NCBI GenBank assembly: GCA_005656395.1
Contig: SRSI01000010.1
Coordinates: 1,364,001 to 1,428,000, forward strand
DNA: 64,000 nucleotides
Reading direction: 5' to 3'
DNA from: Strongyloides papillosus
Taxonomy: Eukaryota > Nematoda > Chromadorea > Rhabditida > Strongyloididae
Below, in pieces: positions 12,832 to 25,477 of this stretch. The notes under the pieces were generated by a model. The model was given only the letters and a program-made list of their open reading frames with translations, made no database searches and had not been told where the DNA came from. The translations under genes and the position numbers were made by a program. Numbering within the stretch: the stretch's first letter is position 1; the number at the start of each line of letters is the position of its first letter.

Positions 12832-13719
12832 ATGAATTCAAAATTTGGAAATTATATCATCATGGTTATTATCATTATTGTGAATAATTTTTTGTATGAA
12901 TCAAAAAAATTATATGAAGAAGAGTTCAATGTCTTTTCATTTATACATTTTCCTCCAAGTCTTCTAAAACATGATTATATAAATCATCCTGGAAATCCAT
13001 GTTATAGTGAAAAAATCGCACACGGTGATACTACAGCTAGAGTTTTTATTTATACATCAATTAAATTAAAGAATTCCATATATTACGAAATGATAAAATG
13101 TGCACTATCAAAGAGTGGATTTTATGTTGAGGACGAAATTATACATATAATGTCATATAACCGTAAAAAATTTTGCCAGGAAACCATAAAAAAACAATCT
13201 TCACATAATTATTTACATCTATGGTTAGATTGGTCAGTAGAATTAAAATTAAAAGTTAAAAATCATCAAAAAGATCACGTCGGATTTGACTTTCCTTTTT
13301 CGTGTTCTCCAGACGTAAGAAACAACAACAATGTTTATATTAATGTGCATCTTTTTGGAGAATTAAATGAATTAACTGATGATAGTGGGGAAAAATTAAA
13401 TTATTTGGATATTAAATCATCAGAATATATTAATCTTGTAAATGATGAAAAAAAAATCTCGTCAAAAATTGATAGTGATGTTTTGCCGTTTATTGAAGCA
13501 AAAACTGTTACCAGAGACGGATTTGGATATAATAAACTAATTTTGCCAGGACTTATGTATCAATTATTTGATTTTTTCGATGTTGCTAATATGCTAATTA
13601 ACCAGCCTAAATGGAAAAGTATAACTGAGTCGCAACTTAATTATATGCCTCCGATAAGTAGATATGATAAAGATGACGTACTACAGAAAGAATTCGCCTT
13701 TATTGACAGTAATAATTAA
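12832..13719 (+). CDS. Orphan secreted protein
   Basis: Single-exon frame of 295 residues. The N-terminus (MNSKFGNYIIMVIIIIVNNF) is a typical signal peptide, with cleavage likely near residue 22-25. The mature part has four Cys (in NPCYS, IKCAL, KFCQE and FSCSP), an even number compatible with two disulfides, and no second membrane helix. I do not recognise a domain. The codon content and the uninterrupted length argue for a real gene. Its 3' end lies only about 120 bases from the convergent large orphan gene. It may be a nematode-specific secreted product; function unknown. Confidence 0.7.
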   Translation: MNSKFGNYIIMVIIIIVNNFLYESKKLYEEEFNVFSFIHFPPSLLKHDYINHPGNPCYSEKIAHGDTTARVFIYTSIKLKNSIYYEMIKCALSKSGFYVEDEIIHIMSYNRKKFCQETIKKQSSHNYLHLWLDWSVELKLKVKNHQKDHVGFDFPFSCSPDVRNNNNVYINVHLFGELNELTDDSGEKLNYLDIKSSEYINLVNDEKKISSKIDSDVLPFIEAKTVTRDGFGYNKLILPGLMYQLFDFFDVANMLINQPKWKSITESQLNYMPPISRYDKDDVLQKEFAFIDSNN

Positions 13720-13837
13720 CTCTATTATAAAAAATATATAATATATTTATTTTTGAAAACACATGTATAATTACATAATTTAATAAAATTAAAAGTTAAA
13801 AACATTCTACACAAACAATTATTAAGTATAATACAAA

Positions 13838-16800
13838 TTAGTTAAAAGAATTAAGATGATCAAAAACTTTTTTCTGCTCTGTTAATGCAAAAATTCTTTC
13901 AACTTCTTCTCGATATTTGTCTGGTATTCCTTTATTTCTTGGTTTATAAATTTCTTCTAACTTGTTAATTAATGACTTATCGTTTTTATAAATTATTTGT
14001 TTCTCTTTAGATGTTATTTTTTCGGTAAATAATATTGCAGCAGATGTATATCTTGATATTTCAGGGCATTGTCCTAAAGCTTGATTAATAAGTGGAGGCA
14101 TTTTACAAGATGATGGTAAACAATAAAATTCACGTTCTTCATTATTTGGCTGTCTTCTATTCTTAACACATTGTTGTAAAAGATAATTAAGATTATCATT
14201 TTTATATACAACATCATCAATAAATGTAGAAGGTGGTGATTCTTTAGATGTCGAAGGTTTACAATTGGTTAATGGAGGTAAAGTTTGTATATTGGTTGAT
14301 TTTTTTTCATCACCTTTACATTCTTCTGTGGAGTTATTAGAGGCTGTTAGTTGTATAGAAGAAGATAATTCTTCAAAACTTGATGTGTTAGATGATTGTT
14401 TTTTTTGTTTCATTAAATTACAAGATTCAAAAATCTTAGGTTGCACGTCATGAGATGTTGATAACTTATCACATTTGATAGAAGCATGAAAACCAAGTTG
14501 TCCCTTTATATAATTTTCAATGTTAGTTACTCTATTATTTATATGAAGATTTCTTTTATTATTAACTTTCATTTTTGTTTTAAATTCGTGTTCATCTTTT
14601 ACTTGTTTTGCCTTTCTAAATGCTAATTCACTTATATTATGCAATTCGGTAGGATCTTTTTCAAATAAATTTGCAAGATGTGCGATTTTTTGTTTTAAAA
14701 CTTCATCTGAAATATTGTCACACTCTTCTGTTTGACTTATAAAATTCATTACAATTTGACCCATTATTTTATCGATACAAGAAACGTCTTGCATTGATAA
14801 TTCTCTTATTTCATTTCCTTTCTTACAAATTTGTAGTAAATCTTTTAATGAACTTTTATCAACACTACAACATGCTTTCTGTAATTGACAGTCAAAAACA
14901 GGTGCTATATCATTTACAGAAATTTGTTTTGTTGACTCATGCGTGGGCATAACTTTGTTATTTGACATACAAATTCCATCTTCATTGTCCTTAGAAGTTG
15001 TTGGCTTTTGAAGAGCATCATTACTCTCTTGCTGACTTTCTTCGAAAGTTTTTTCTTCTATACTACACTTTTCTTCAACAGAATTCTTTGATATGACTTC
15101 ATTCAGTAAACCAAGTTGTTTTAAACGATCTTCGGATAGTTGGAAATTTTCTGGTAAAGCATCTTCAAAAATATCTGTATCTTCGGATTCTGTATCGCTT
15201 TCATCGTGTTCAGAGTCACTTAGAGAATTCAATTCTCGAGGAAACATCTCAAAAGAACTAAGAACTTCACGTAAATTAAATGCAATTCGTTGAATATTTA
15301 CTTCTCTTTCAAACTCTGGGAATTGAATTTTATTTCCACTTTTGTCTAAAATCCCAATATTTTTGGATAGTTCAGTGAGCCAAACTGGATGAACTATTGA
15401 ATTTCTTGTTAGTCTGCCATCAGTATATTCTGTGTCTCTTAGAATTTCTTCTAATAAATAAAATTTGCTACTTTTATCTTCTAGAACAAATTTAATAGAT
15501 ATCATTTCAAGATTTGTGATCAAATGTGCTAAATAAATCTGCAATCTACTATGATGTATTTTAGAAAAAATATTCTTAAATTGATCAGCTAACATATCGA
15601 CAGCATCTAAATAATGCTGTGGTGCTTCAAACTCTTTATTACTTAAGGCATTAAATGAATCTCTTACTGAAGCGTAAGAACTTTTCATCTCACGATTTAC
15701 TTTCTTACGAATATTTGGCTTGCTAATATTACATTTGCTTCCTTTTAATTTTGCAATTCTAAATTGTTCTAATCCTTTAATTTTTCTCAAAAATAATATT
15801 TCTTTTGGGAATTGACGTAATCTGAGATTTTCTTCATTGAAAGGGTAAGCTATAGCAGTTGCGCCAAGTTTCAGTATATCTCGATCTACCTCTCTAATAA
15901 ATTGATGAACTAAGGGATCTCCTTTCACAGGCTTACATTTAACCATACTATCATCACTACTGTTCTCTTTAACATACCTATCAATAATTGCATCAATAGC
16001 ATCAGTGAACGATGGTGGAGCTTCATCTTTTCCATCACAAAGTAATTTATATTTAATAGCTGCTAATTGATAACTTCTTTGTCCTATAAAAATATATTCA
16101 TACCATGATAATTTATGTTCTAATTCAACTTCCTCATTCAACAAAATGATGCCTTTAATTAATAAAACTGTTTCAATAAACCAGTCATTAACATTATCGT
16201 AAACTGCTGGTACTATATTATCTCTAAAATATTTTGTTAATGCTTTTGAAGGATCGACGGAAAAATCATATCCATGTTTCCTACATAATATATACTGACT
16301 ATTTAAATAGGTTAAAAATGCGTCATCTATGATTTTCCCCTCTTTTTTAAGACTTTCTACAGTATTTTTTGGGTCTTTAGCCAATTCATAGAATTTATCA
16401 AAACTTAATCTGTGTATATCAATTCCATTCGTATTACATGAATTTATAGGGGTTATTGAATCACGAACTCTCGAAATCTCCATTTTTGTCATAATTTTAT
16501 CAAAGTCAAGTCTTATAAAAAACTCGATTGCTTCTAAATCAATTTCTTCCTTACTTTTGTAAAATTGATATTGCTTTTTAACTCCGGGTGTGTTATAATA
16601 TTTAAACCCTCTCTGTAATTGATGTTTATCAAGGTGTTGTATGATTGTATCATGAGTGTTTAAATCTTGTTGTTTTCTAGATAAATCTATCATATTATCC
16701 AAAATTTTAGTTTCTTTTTCGTTATCATTTGTGAAACTTCCACAAGCCTTACAACAGGCATCTTTCAAATTATTTATATATTTTTCCGGAAAGGAATTTT

Positions 16801-17281
16801 ATTCATTGAATCTTTTGTCGCATCAATCCTTTTGACAAAGTCTTCTTCTGTTAACTGAAAGAACTCATCAGGCCTAGGTAATTTTTGCAATTGCTTTGTA
16901 TCTAACGTAGGATCGCTCATTACAGCATCAAAGTTTTCTAAGAAATTACCGATATATTCCGAAACAGCAACCCTTTTAAAAAATTCTATTTGTTGTACAG
17001 TGGAAGGATCAATATTAGAATATGAATCTTCTTTCCTTTGAGAATGGCGAATATTATCAAAAAATTGATCTATATTATCCTAAATCTAGGGTTTAAAAAA
17101 ATTAACTGACATGATAACATACATCTGGTACGGAAAAATATCCTAATTTTTCATGAACATCAGTTGATGTTATATCTTGCATTAGCATATTTAACATCTT
17201 ATCAATTCCTTCATCGCTCCAATTACAAAAATAATCAAAAACTTGACTATGTTTTTTACGTCCTTTGTTCGGTAAGAACAT
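13838..17281 (-). CDS. Very large orphan protein, reading frame broken by one base
   Basis: Exon 1 is 17123-17281 (53 codons, ATG, MFLPNKGRKKH). A 43-base intron leads to exon 2 starting at 17079. That frame stops at 16774-16776. A second frame, open from 16786 to 13838 (about 980 codons), has no ATG at its beginning; its first Met is near 16693. Adding one A to the A5 run at about 16782-16786 would fuse both into about 1133 residues, so I annotate one gene with a probable sequence error. No domain is recognised. The N-terminal two thirds is helical and charged; an acidic Ser/Asp/Glu stretch (DSEHDESDTESED) lies about halfway, followed by a low-complexity, probably disordered part and a helical C-terminus. 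Nuclear or regulatory function is only a guess. The alternative is two genes, of 154 and about 950 residues. Confidence 0.6.
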
Positions 17282-18560
17282 CTTAAATAAAGTGTAAATA
17301 TAATAGAATCCAAAAAAATTACTTCAATTTTGTATGAATTTTTAAAACGATAATAAATACGATAAGAAACACATATTAATTATCGATAAGAAATATAAAA
17401 ATAAAATTATTGTCTGTTTACCTATTAAAACCTAGAAAAAAAGAGACATTGTGGCAATAACATACTAAAATGAACTGAATACCAAGTTTTTTATTTTCGT
17501 GTTAAGACCACAATTTTTAAAACCTTCTCAATGTGAAAAGTACCAAGTAAGTTAGGGGATAAATTCGTTGTATTTTGTTTAGGCAAATAATTTTCTTCAT
17601 GAAGTGCGAATTAATATCTTACACATAGAAGTTTTTATGAAAATTTTGATATAAAATAATTAATAAGGGAATGTAACTATGGATCTTTAGAATTTTATAT
17701 TTCATATGTTTACATATAGATATTCATGTATTATTATTATTATGGGAGGCATAATTTGCTTTCTCTCTTCAGAAGAAATTTTATTTCACTTTTATACTAA
17801 AATTTTTTAGAGTCAAAGATAATCGATAATTGCAATTTTATTTTGATAAGGTTGTGGTAGACTATTTTACCTTTGATTTGTACTTTTTTTACAGCAAATC
17901 TTATATATTTAGATTGTTTTTTAAATTTTATATGGACGAATTGAAAGTATCTATTCGTAAAATTAGTAAAAAGTTTGGTATCCATTTTAAGAGGTTGTAC
18001 ATATCTGATAATATATAACGATATAGCTCTAGTCGCTGTGTTTTAACACTCATCTTTATCTATAAATGGTTTTTTTTTGTTACAAAAAAAATATTTATTT
18101 ACTAAAATTAAACACTATGAATTGTTTTCTTTTGTTCTACGATAATATACGACTGGTATGAATTTCCTTTATGTTTTCAATATATAAAAAAATTATTTTA
18201 TAACATAAATATTAAATAAAAATTAATATATCACTGCGAATTTTTATTTTATTTGTATAATTGAGTGTAAATGTCACTATCAATACTTTACTAGACTAAA
18301 TATATTTACACACACAGATATGTTAATTTTTCCTGATACTCTAAACTGCGACTTCTGATCAAAACTTGGTCTTCAATTTTGGTATTTCGTTCTTTCGATC
18401 TATATTATTATTTGATCTTATCATGAGAGTGCGTTAAAATTTTATATAGTAATGTTTTTAATGATTAAATATATTTTTTTCTATGATTTATTTACAATTT
18501 TTTTATATTAGGATATTCATTAATTAAAATAATTTTAGAAAGTTTAACTATCTTTTGAAA
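17282..18560. other. Intergenic between divergent genes
   Basis: About 1.3 kb upstream of the large orphan gene and of the V-ATPase subunit D gene. Two 62-codon frames lie on opposite strands over the same bases (17797-18018) and look like chance. No clear promoter motif or RNA gene was recognised. Confidence 0.5.
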
Positions 18561-19344
18561 ATGTCTGGCGGAGGTAAGGATAGAATCGCTATTTTTCCAT
18601 CTCGAATGTAGGTTTTTAATATTTATTTTACTAATATAATATATTAGGGCTCAAACTCTTATGAAAACCCGTCTCAAAGGAGCTCAAAAAGGTCATTCAC
18701 TTTTAAAAAAGAAAGCCGATGCCCTTAATCTTAGATTCCGTGACATACTTAAAAAAATTGTTCGTAATAAAGTTCTCATGGGAGAAGTTATGAAAGAGGC
18801 TGCTTTTTCTCTTGCTGAAGCTAAATTTACAGCGGGAGATTTTTCACATACAGTTACACAAAACGTAAAAACTCCACAATACCGTGTACGCACAAAAAAA
18901 GATAACGTTGTAGGTGTTATTTTGCCTGTATTTGAAGCTTATAATGATGGACCTGATACCTACGATTTAACTGGATTAGGAAAAGGTGGTGCCAACATTG
19001 CCAAATTAAAGAAAAATTATCAAAAAGCTGTTGAGTTGTTGGTTGAATTAGCTACTCTTCAAACATGTTTCATCACTCTTGACGAAGCTATTAAAGTTAC
19101 AAATAGGCGTGTTAATGCTATTGAACACGTAATTATTCCAAGATACGAAAATACATTATCATATATTGTAACTGAATTAGACGAAATGGAAAGAGAAGAA
19201 TTCTTTAGAATGAAAAAAATCCAAGCCAAAAAGAAGAGAGATCGCGCTGAAGCGGATGAAAATGCTGCTAATAATTCAAAAGAAACGAAATCTAATGAAG
19301 CAAAAAATATACTTCAGAGTAATGACGAGCAATTGCTATTCTAA
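18561..19344 (+). CDS. vha-14: V-type proton ATPase subunit D
   Basis: Two exons, 18561-18607 and 18648-19344, separated by a 40-base intron that splits the ATG of codon 16, give 247 residues, the same as human ATP6V1D. Subunit D is the central rotor shaft of the V1 sector that couples ATP hydrolysis to proton pumping in lysosomes and plasma membranes. The protein starts [20 protein letters not shown] and contains [18 protein letters not shown] and [15 protein letters not shown], all highly conserved in the family. The last 40 residues are charged and variable, as usual. An earlier start is not needed: the first exon already matches the family N-terminus. Confidence 0.96.
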
Positions 19345-21772
19345 CAAGATGTAAAAAAATATACGTTATAAACTATGATGAATTTATCTAACCTAACAAT
19401 GGCTATTTGAAATTTCATGATATAGTTAAACATATTATTAAATGAAAATTCACTTATTGCTTGTATTCTATTTGAGTATTTTAAAGTTCATTATGTATCT
19501 TTAACACAATCATTCATAAAAAAATTATTTCTAGTTTATAGTAACTATATAAATCCTTTTCAATTATTCACTTTATTTTTAATTTACATTGTATTAGCAT
19601 CACAATTATAATTAATTATTGTGGGCAATTTTTGTTATATTATCAAAGTTTCCAGTTCTGTTGTTATTCTTTAAATTAGTTTTTCCTTAGTGATGATGGA
19701 AAAATTCTCTGAAATTGTGGTTTTTGTATTTATAATCATCTCTCATGTTGACGACGGTACTATTTTATCTTTCGCAAAGTTTATATTAATTGCTTTGTCA
19801 ATATTATTAATTAGCTATCCCAAAATAGAAATTTCGTAAGATTATGAAGTTGAAAGTATAAAAAATTGATATAAATTGATTTTATTATTGTTAAAAATTA
19901 AATTAAGAAAGCATAAATATACTTAAAGAGAAACTAAAAATTTTTTTAATATTAATTCTAATAAAGGCCTTATTACAAGATCCAGAAAAAATTCTCACCA
20001 ACGATTTAATTTTTTAAATTTAAATATATAATACTTACGATGCATCAAAGTTTTGATTTTTTTAATATGGTATATCTTTTGACTAATTAAAAAAATCATT
20101 AAAGTCCTTATCAGTTACTACTTATTACAGTAAATCTAAAGCAACTTTATCAGCGATAACTCCAGGTATCTAAATTTAAATAGGAAATTATGAATTACTA
20201 TATTTGGATTCTTACTTTATTAATATATTTCATTGTATTAACCAACCAACCCCTTGAAGAAGATGTTAACTTTGTAATTAAAATTCACACAAAATTTATG
20301 TTAAAATTTTATTAAAACTTCTACAACTCATCTTTGAGATTCATTATTTTTTGATAATTTAACTACACTTTGTTACCAATGAATATAAGATATAACTAAT
20401 ATTTAATGTTAAATTGAAAGATTATTAATTTATGTCGCCTACTTTTTACTAAAAAATTAACGTGAAAATTTTAATACAGATTTATATATAATATGACATA
20501 GTATTAACGGTTTCTGTAGGACCATATAATTTTCTATCTCATCAAGGAAAGAAATTTCTGAGGCCCTAGTAATTAGTTATTCTAACAAGTGACTAATTAC
20601 CACAAATCGTGTTCACAATAATGTAGTACGATTAGATATGACTCTTCTTTTTATTTACTGGTAACATTTAATTAATTTTTTACCGGTGTTTTTATTAGTA
20701 TGTGTCTCTTTTGTATAATAACTTTTTATATATCATTTTTAAGTGTAAAAGAAGGACATTCTAGCTTTTCTTGCGTGAAATTTCCCCGTCAACGTTTCCT
20801 GGTTCAAATCCCGAATTTATATTGTTTGTAAAAATTGTTTTGCAAGTAATTCATTTCCACCTGTTTGACACGAATTATTTTTAGATTGTAACAATCTCTA
20901 AATATTACAATTATCAAACGAAATTTTGTTTAAACATGTATTTAAATTTTCTACACTTTTTCTAACTATTTTATAAACAATCGAGAAATATCCTTCAGAC
21001 GTTTCATAACAAGATTTTAAAACAACGTCAATTAAATTTTCCAGAGCATTTTATTTTATCGACGTCAACAACATAAATAACATAGACGACGCTAATAACT
21101 TACTGTACTTTGAAGAAAATAAATTGAAAAGCTATTTTCATACAGACTAATAAACCAAAACAATGCATATCTAATTTCAGATCTTTCCAATCAATGTTAA
21201 GTACTATCATTAAATAATGTTTAATACATCAAAAAGAAATTGAAATCCCTATAACCTGTAAATCATTTTTATTCGTATAAGGTAAGACTTGTTTGTGGAG
21301 AATAAAACATTAAGTTTCACTGCAAAAAAATCCGTCCAATGTATATAAATTCAATTTCCATTTCCATCTTTCACAAGTATGAAATACTTACTGGTCTTGT
21401 AATATGCTCTTGTTAACTATTGGAATGTCGTCACTTATTACAAAATAACGTATTTATAGGCTGTTCACATACTTTTTGTAAACAGGCTAGCTCAAGTAGG
21501 TTGTTGCATTTGGCAATGAGGATTTACGTTGTTCCTTGTCGAGGGTACAATTAATTAATACTGTTGGGTCATTTTTGGCGCGATGAGTATTTAGTTAACC
21601 ATCGTATGTATGTAAGAAATATTGTGAAAGTGCCTATTTTTGTAACATCTGTGATAATCTTTTATTCGAGATCCGTTTTAATAGTAAATTTACTAAATGA
21701 GTAGTTATTATCGAACTAAATAATTTGAATTTTTTATTTTAGAATTATATTCATCAATTTTAACTAATAAAG
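19345..21772. other. Intergenic, 2.4 kb, with a candidate promoter near its right end
   Basis: No protein gene seen. The right third (about 20500-21600) is less AT-rich than the rest. A sequence with a perfect E2F-type core lies at 21573-21582. A tRNA B-box-like match occurs at 20801-20811 without a foldable tRNA around it. The 3' end, TTTATTTTAG at about 21733-21742, is an acceptor for a 5' UTR intron or a spliced leader ahead of H2A.Z. Confidence 0.5.
21573..21582 (+). promoter_or_regulatory. Candidate E2F/DP site upstream of H2A.Z
   Basis: TTTTGGCGCG matches the E2F consensus TTTSSCGC exactly. It lies about 190 bases before the H2A.Z ATG, where an S-phase or proliferation-linked promoter would be expected. 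In a genome this poor in GC such a string is rarely met by chance, but one match is not proof. Confidence 0.4.
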
Positions 21773-22189
21773 ATGGCTGGTGGTAAAGGGAAAGCTGGTA
21801 AAGATTCTGGCAAAGCGAAAAATAAAGTTATCTCTCGTAGTGCTCGTGCAGGTCTTCAGTTTCCTGTTGGACGTATTCATCGTTTTTTGAAGCAAAGAAC
21901 AATGGCTGGTGGACGTGTAGGTGCTACAGCAGCCGTATATAGTGCTGCAATTTTGGAATACTTAACTGCTGAAGTTCTGGAGTTGGCAGGAAATGCATCT
22001 AAAGATTTGAAAGTCAAACGTATTACACCAAGACATTTGCATTTGGCAATCCGTGGAGATGAAGAATTGGATACACTTATTAAGGCAACATTAGCTGGTG
22101 GTGGTGTTATTCCTCATATTCATAGATACTTAATGAATAAGAACCCACAACAGCCACAAGTTCCGGGAGCTCCACCAATGCCTCAATAA
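21773..22189 (+). CDS. htz-1: Histone variant H2A.Z
   Basis: Intronless frame of 138 residues. The histone fold is intact ([69 protein letters not shown]). DEELD within the C-terminal docking region and the [18 protein letters not shown] stretch are diagnostic of H2A.Z and differ from canonical H2A. The N-tail is Gly/Lys-rich with acetylatable lysines. The C-terminal tail ([15 protein letters not shown]) is Gln/Pro-rich and differs from the basic GKKGQQ tail of animal H2A.Z, so it is lineage specific. H2A.Z replaces H2A in nucleosomes at promoters. No histone stem-loop is visible downstream, consistent with a polyadenylated replacement variant. Confidence 0.95.
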   Translation: MAGGKGKAGKDSGKAKNKVISRSARAGLQFPVGRIHRFLKQRTMAGGRVGATAAVYSAAILEYLTAEVLELAGNASKDLKVKRITPRHLHLAIRGDEELDTLIKATLAGGGVIPHIHRYLMNKNPQQPQVPGAPPMPQ

Positions 22190-22939
22190 TTTATGAAAGT
22201 TTTTATTTTACCTGATCTCGGAAATTAAATTTGTTTTCGGATAATCACAATCATTGTTTATTCATTAATCACATCATTATGTATTTTTAATAAATTTTTT
22301 TCTAGTTAATTTTAATATTAAGAACTAAATTTTCTTTGGAATTTTTTTTATTGTAATTGCAACATTTTTTGAATGCAAACATAATAAATTTTTTTTTGAT
22401 GTAGTTTGGCCGTTAATTTTGTGAAATAACATGTATTATTGTGTAAAGTAATTTTGATATTAAATGTGTATTGTAGTGATTAATTTTTTATGTTGTACTT
22501 TTTTTTCGAATTTTTATTTTAGTGAAAGTTGTTATATTATAACGTAAAATGTAATTAGAATGGGGTTTATATATTACAGTAAATATCTTCGGTTAAGTAC
22601 TTCTACCTATAAATAGCTGTGATTTTTTAAGTTAGTTAATCATAGACTTTTAAAATATATTTCAAACTATAATTACAATAAATATTACTAAAATGAGATG
22701 TTAATCAGAGCATTATATAACCTTATTTTTGGATATTGAAATAGAATTTTTTCCAAGATTTTTTAAATTATACATTTATAATTTTTTACAAAAGAATCTT
22801 ACAAAGCATTATAAAAAAATTAGGATATTAAGAGAAATTAAATCATTCTTATGAATAATATTGTGTAATGTGAGATCTATAAAATTAAAATTTCTTTTTA
22901 ATTAAAACCCTTTTTTTATAAATTTATTATTTTCTCGAA
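22190..22939. other. Intergenic, no gene seen
   Basis: About 0.75 kb of AT-rich sequence between H2A.Z and the BTB gene in the same direction. It holds the H2A.Z 3' UTR; several AATAAA-like strings are present. Nothing else recognised. Confidence 0.5.
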
Positions 22940-24383
22940 ATGTCCAAGTGCAATAACATTTCCTCACTCTCTGTTAGTACTGCTCCAGAATGGGATACAG
23001 AATTTAAATCGTCAGTCCTGTATTCATCTGTAACTAAAGACTTATTTAAAAATATGACAATTACATTAAAAAATGGTTCTGAAGTTACTGTTAGAAAGTT
23101 ATTAAATAAAGGCGAAAAGAAAGTAATATTTTTGTTAGATGAAGCTGTCCTAATACTAGAAGAGGTGTTTGATGAAAATAATCGCAAAGCCATAAAAGTT
23201 GATGTATCTTCTCGTTTTGATAATGCAAAAGTTTACTTTAAACTTAAAGCAAAGTTAAGAGCTTTTGGTGACTCTTCTGCTACAGAAAAAATGTTTGAAT
23301 GTCAATTTGAAGTTGGAGATGCTGATGAAAATATGGTTCCATATCTTTTTTATATATCTCAAAAAATCAGTGCAATGAATATATTTATGGATATTGAAGT
23401 AATTTCAAAAACGGTTACTTATAACTCACTTAATAAAAATGATGAAACTAAGACAATCGTTACCAAAAATATGGGATTATTTTCAAAATTAGGTATAAAA
23501 TTAACTGATGGAGAGGATATCTATTCTATAGAACCGTTTGATACCCCTGACAATGAAGTTATATTCAAATTATGTTCAGCAAATATAATATTAATGCTAA
23601 AAAGAAATCTAAACAATTTCGAATATTTAGAAATTAACGCTTATTCGGAATCACAAAATATTGAATTATTATACAAAGTTCAAATAAATATAAAAGTCAT
23701 TTAATTATGATGATTCGCTTTCAAAAGAATATACATGTATATTTGACTTAGGAACACGTATTAATCCTCAACCAATATTTTTTGGGACTGAACTACAAAA
23801 AAAATTTATTCAACTGAATATTGATATTATTCATAAAAAAAACGTTAATTTACCTACATACCTAGAAGGAGATTTACATTTAGCATTCGACAATGGAGTA
23901 ACTCTTTGTACCAATAAACATATTATATATCAAGAATCTCCATATTTTGCTAAACTTTTAAAGAATGAATTAAAAAATCCACAACCAGTCGTTATTAATA
24001 TTCCTACTGTATCAAGTGATACATTTAGAGAATTATTGAATCAAATTTATATGTCTAATCGTTGTCCTTCAATAAACTTTTCAAACGTCGCAGAAGCTGC
24101 AACTCAATTTAATTTTCCTTCTGTTCTCCATAAATTGACAATTCATTTGGCGATGGATGAAAAAACCCCTTGGTTGGATAAAATTAAAAACGCCATTAAA
24201 TTAAATTTATTTAACGCTGTTATACTTCTATCTTTTCAAGGAGCTCAAAATGGTATATGGGATTGTCTCTTAACCGGAGGTATTGATCCAGTTACTGAAT
24301 TTGGTTACGATGCATATGAAAAATATATTAAGCCACATATACTAATAGGAAGAGAGCAATTAATTATGGACAACTTTTTTTAG
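22940..24383 (+). CDS. BTB/POZ-domain protein with single-base frame break
   Basis: The first frame (22940-23704) codes 254 residues and stops at TAA. A second frame, open from 23694 without a usable ATG until 24036, continues the protein to 24383. Skipping one base in the overlap (about 23690-23703) yields about 480 residues. The second part contains a BTB domain ([54 protein letters not shown]) that normally recruits substrates to cullin-3 ligases or self-associates. The first part is beta-rich and may consist of divergent MATH-like folds, as in the expanded nematode MATH-BTB families, but I cannot confirm it. No acceptable intron spans the break (the only GT-AG pair is about 19 bases). The break is either a sequence error or early decay. 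Confidence 0.7.
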
Positions 24384-25477
24384 GAAAATGAATATTAAAC
24401 TTTGTTACTTTGAAATATATTTTTTACAACACCAACGGAAAATAAATGCAATTCCCATTAATTTATTTATATTTATCATAATATTATAAAAACGATCATT
24501 TAAAAATTCTTATTTATTTAATTATCAAATTAAATTTATTACAACACCAACATTTATTTATAAATTGTTATTATAAAAAAAAAACTGATTTCGTTCCATA
24601 ATAATGATATATTCATATATAATTTATCAAAGATATTCATTAAAAATAATATTGACAATGAAACTTTTAAAATAATTTTCGTCAATACTTTATAGAAATT
24701 AAATAAAAATAGCTAAAGGACAATAACAAGAAAAAAGCATTTATACGAAAATAGACTCATTGATATGATATGCAATGAAATATAGAAAATAAATGCAAAG
24801 CTAATGTATGAAATTAGTGTTAACAATCTATGTACAGAATATAAAATTTTATTCATGAAAACATCATATTAAATAATGATAAGATAATATTAATGTGTGA
24901 GAATCCTCAAAAGATTTAATTTATACGTTATTTATAGAAAATGAAGCTACATTACACACATCAAGAATTAACTATAATCTGATTTATGTTATGTATTTTC
25001 AAGCACCAGTTTTCTTGAAAAATAAGATATTAAAAAAAATAGAAGAGTTTATAATTAATAAATAAAGTACGTTTAATTATGCTGGTTTTTTAGTATTTAA
25101 GACAGTGATGAAGAAGAAATTAAAAAATGTGCTATTTGTTGGACTTGTACTAGGTGACTATTGGTATAAAAAATATATTTTTTACATATTACAGAAACGA
25201 TATACGGTATGAAGATATCTTTATAACTATGAATATTCCACATATTATTTTAATCGTTGCTTTACTGATTTATTAAAAATGATAATCTTTAGAATGTTAT
25301 AAAATTATAGAATTGATTACGTAACAATTGTGGATGTTTTTTTTGTAACCATAAACAAAATACAATATTTTGTATAATAATATCTACTTCACCTACAATG
25401 TTTAATTAAAAAAATAGCAATTATAAATGTTTATATATGTTTCCTAAAAGTTATTTAAAAAAAAGATAAATTAGTGT
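24384..25477. other. Intergenic between convergent genes, no gene seen
   Basis: About 1.1 kb, AT-rich. A short Cys-containing open stretch near 25104-25153 (it would read SDEEEIKKCAICWTCTR) has no supporting exon context. Otherwise only 3' UTR-like sequence. Confidence 0.5.

Noticed and set aside
17797..18018. Two opposing 62-codon frames
   Set aside because: They overlap on opposite strands, have AT-driven composition (Phe, Tyr, Lys, Ile) and no splice or domain context.
20740..20830. tRNA gene suggested by the B-box-like GGTTCAAATCC at 20801
   Set aside because: The T stem pairs at only three of five positions and no acceptor or A-box partner is present at the right distance.
23694..23704. 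A 19-base intron explaining the BTB frame change
   Set aside because: Far below the shortest introns seen in this window (about 34 bases) and with a poor donor.
25100..25160. Short exon-like stretch reading SDEEEIKKCAICWTCTR
   Set aside because: No start, no joining exon on either side and no conserved partner; likely chance.
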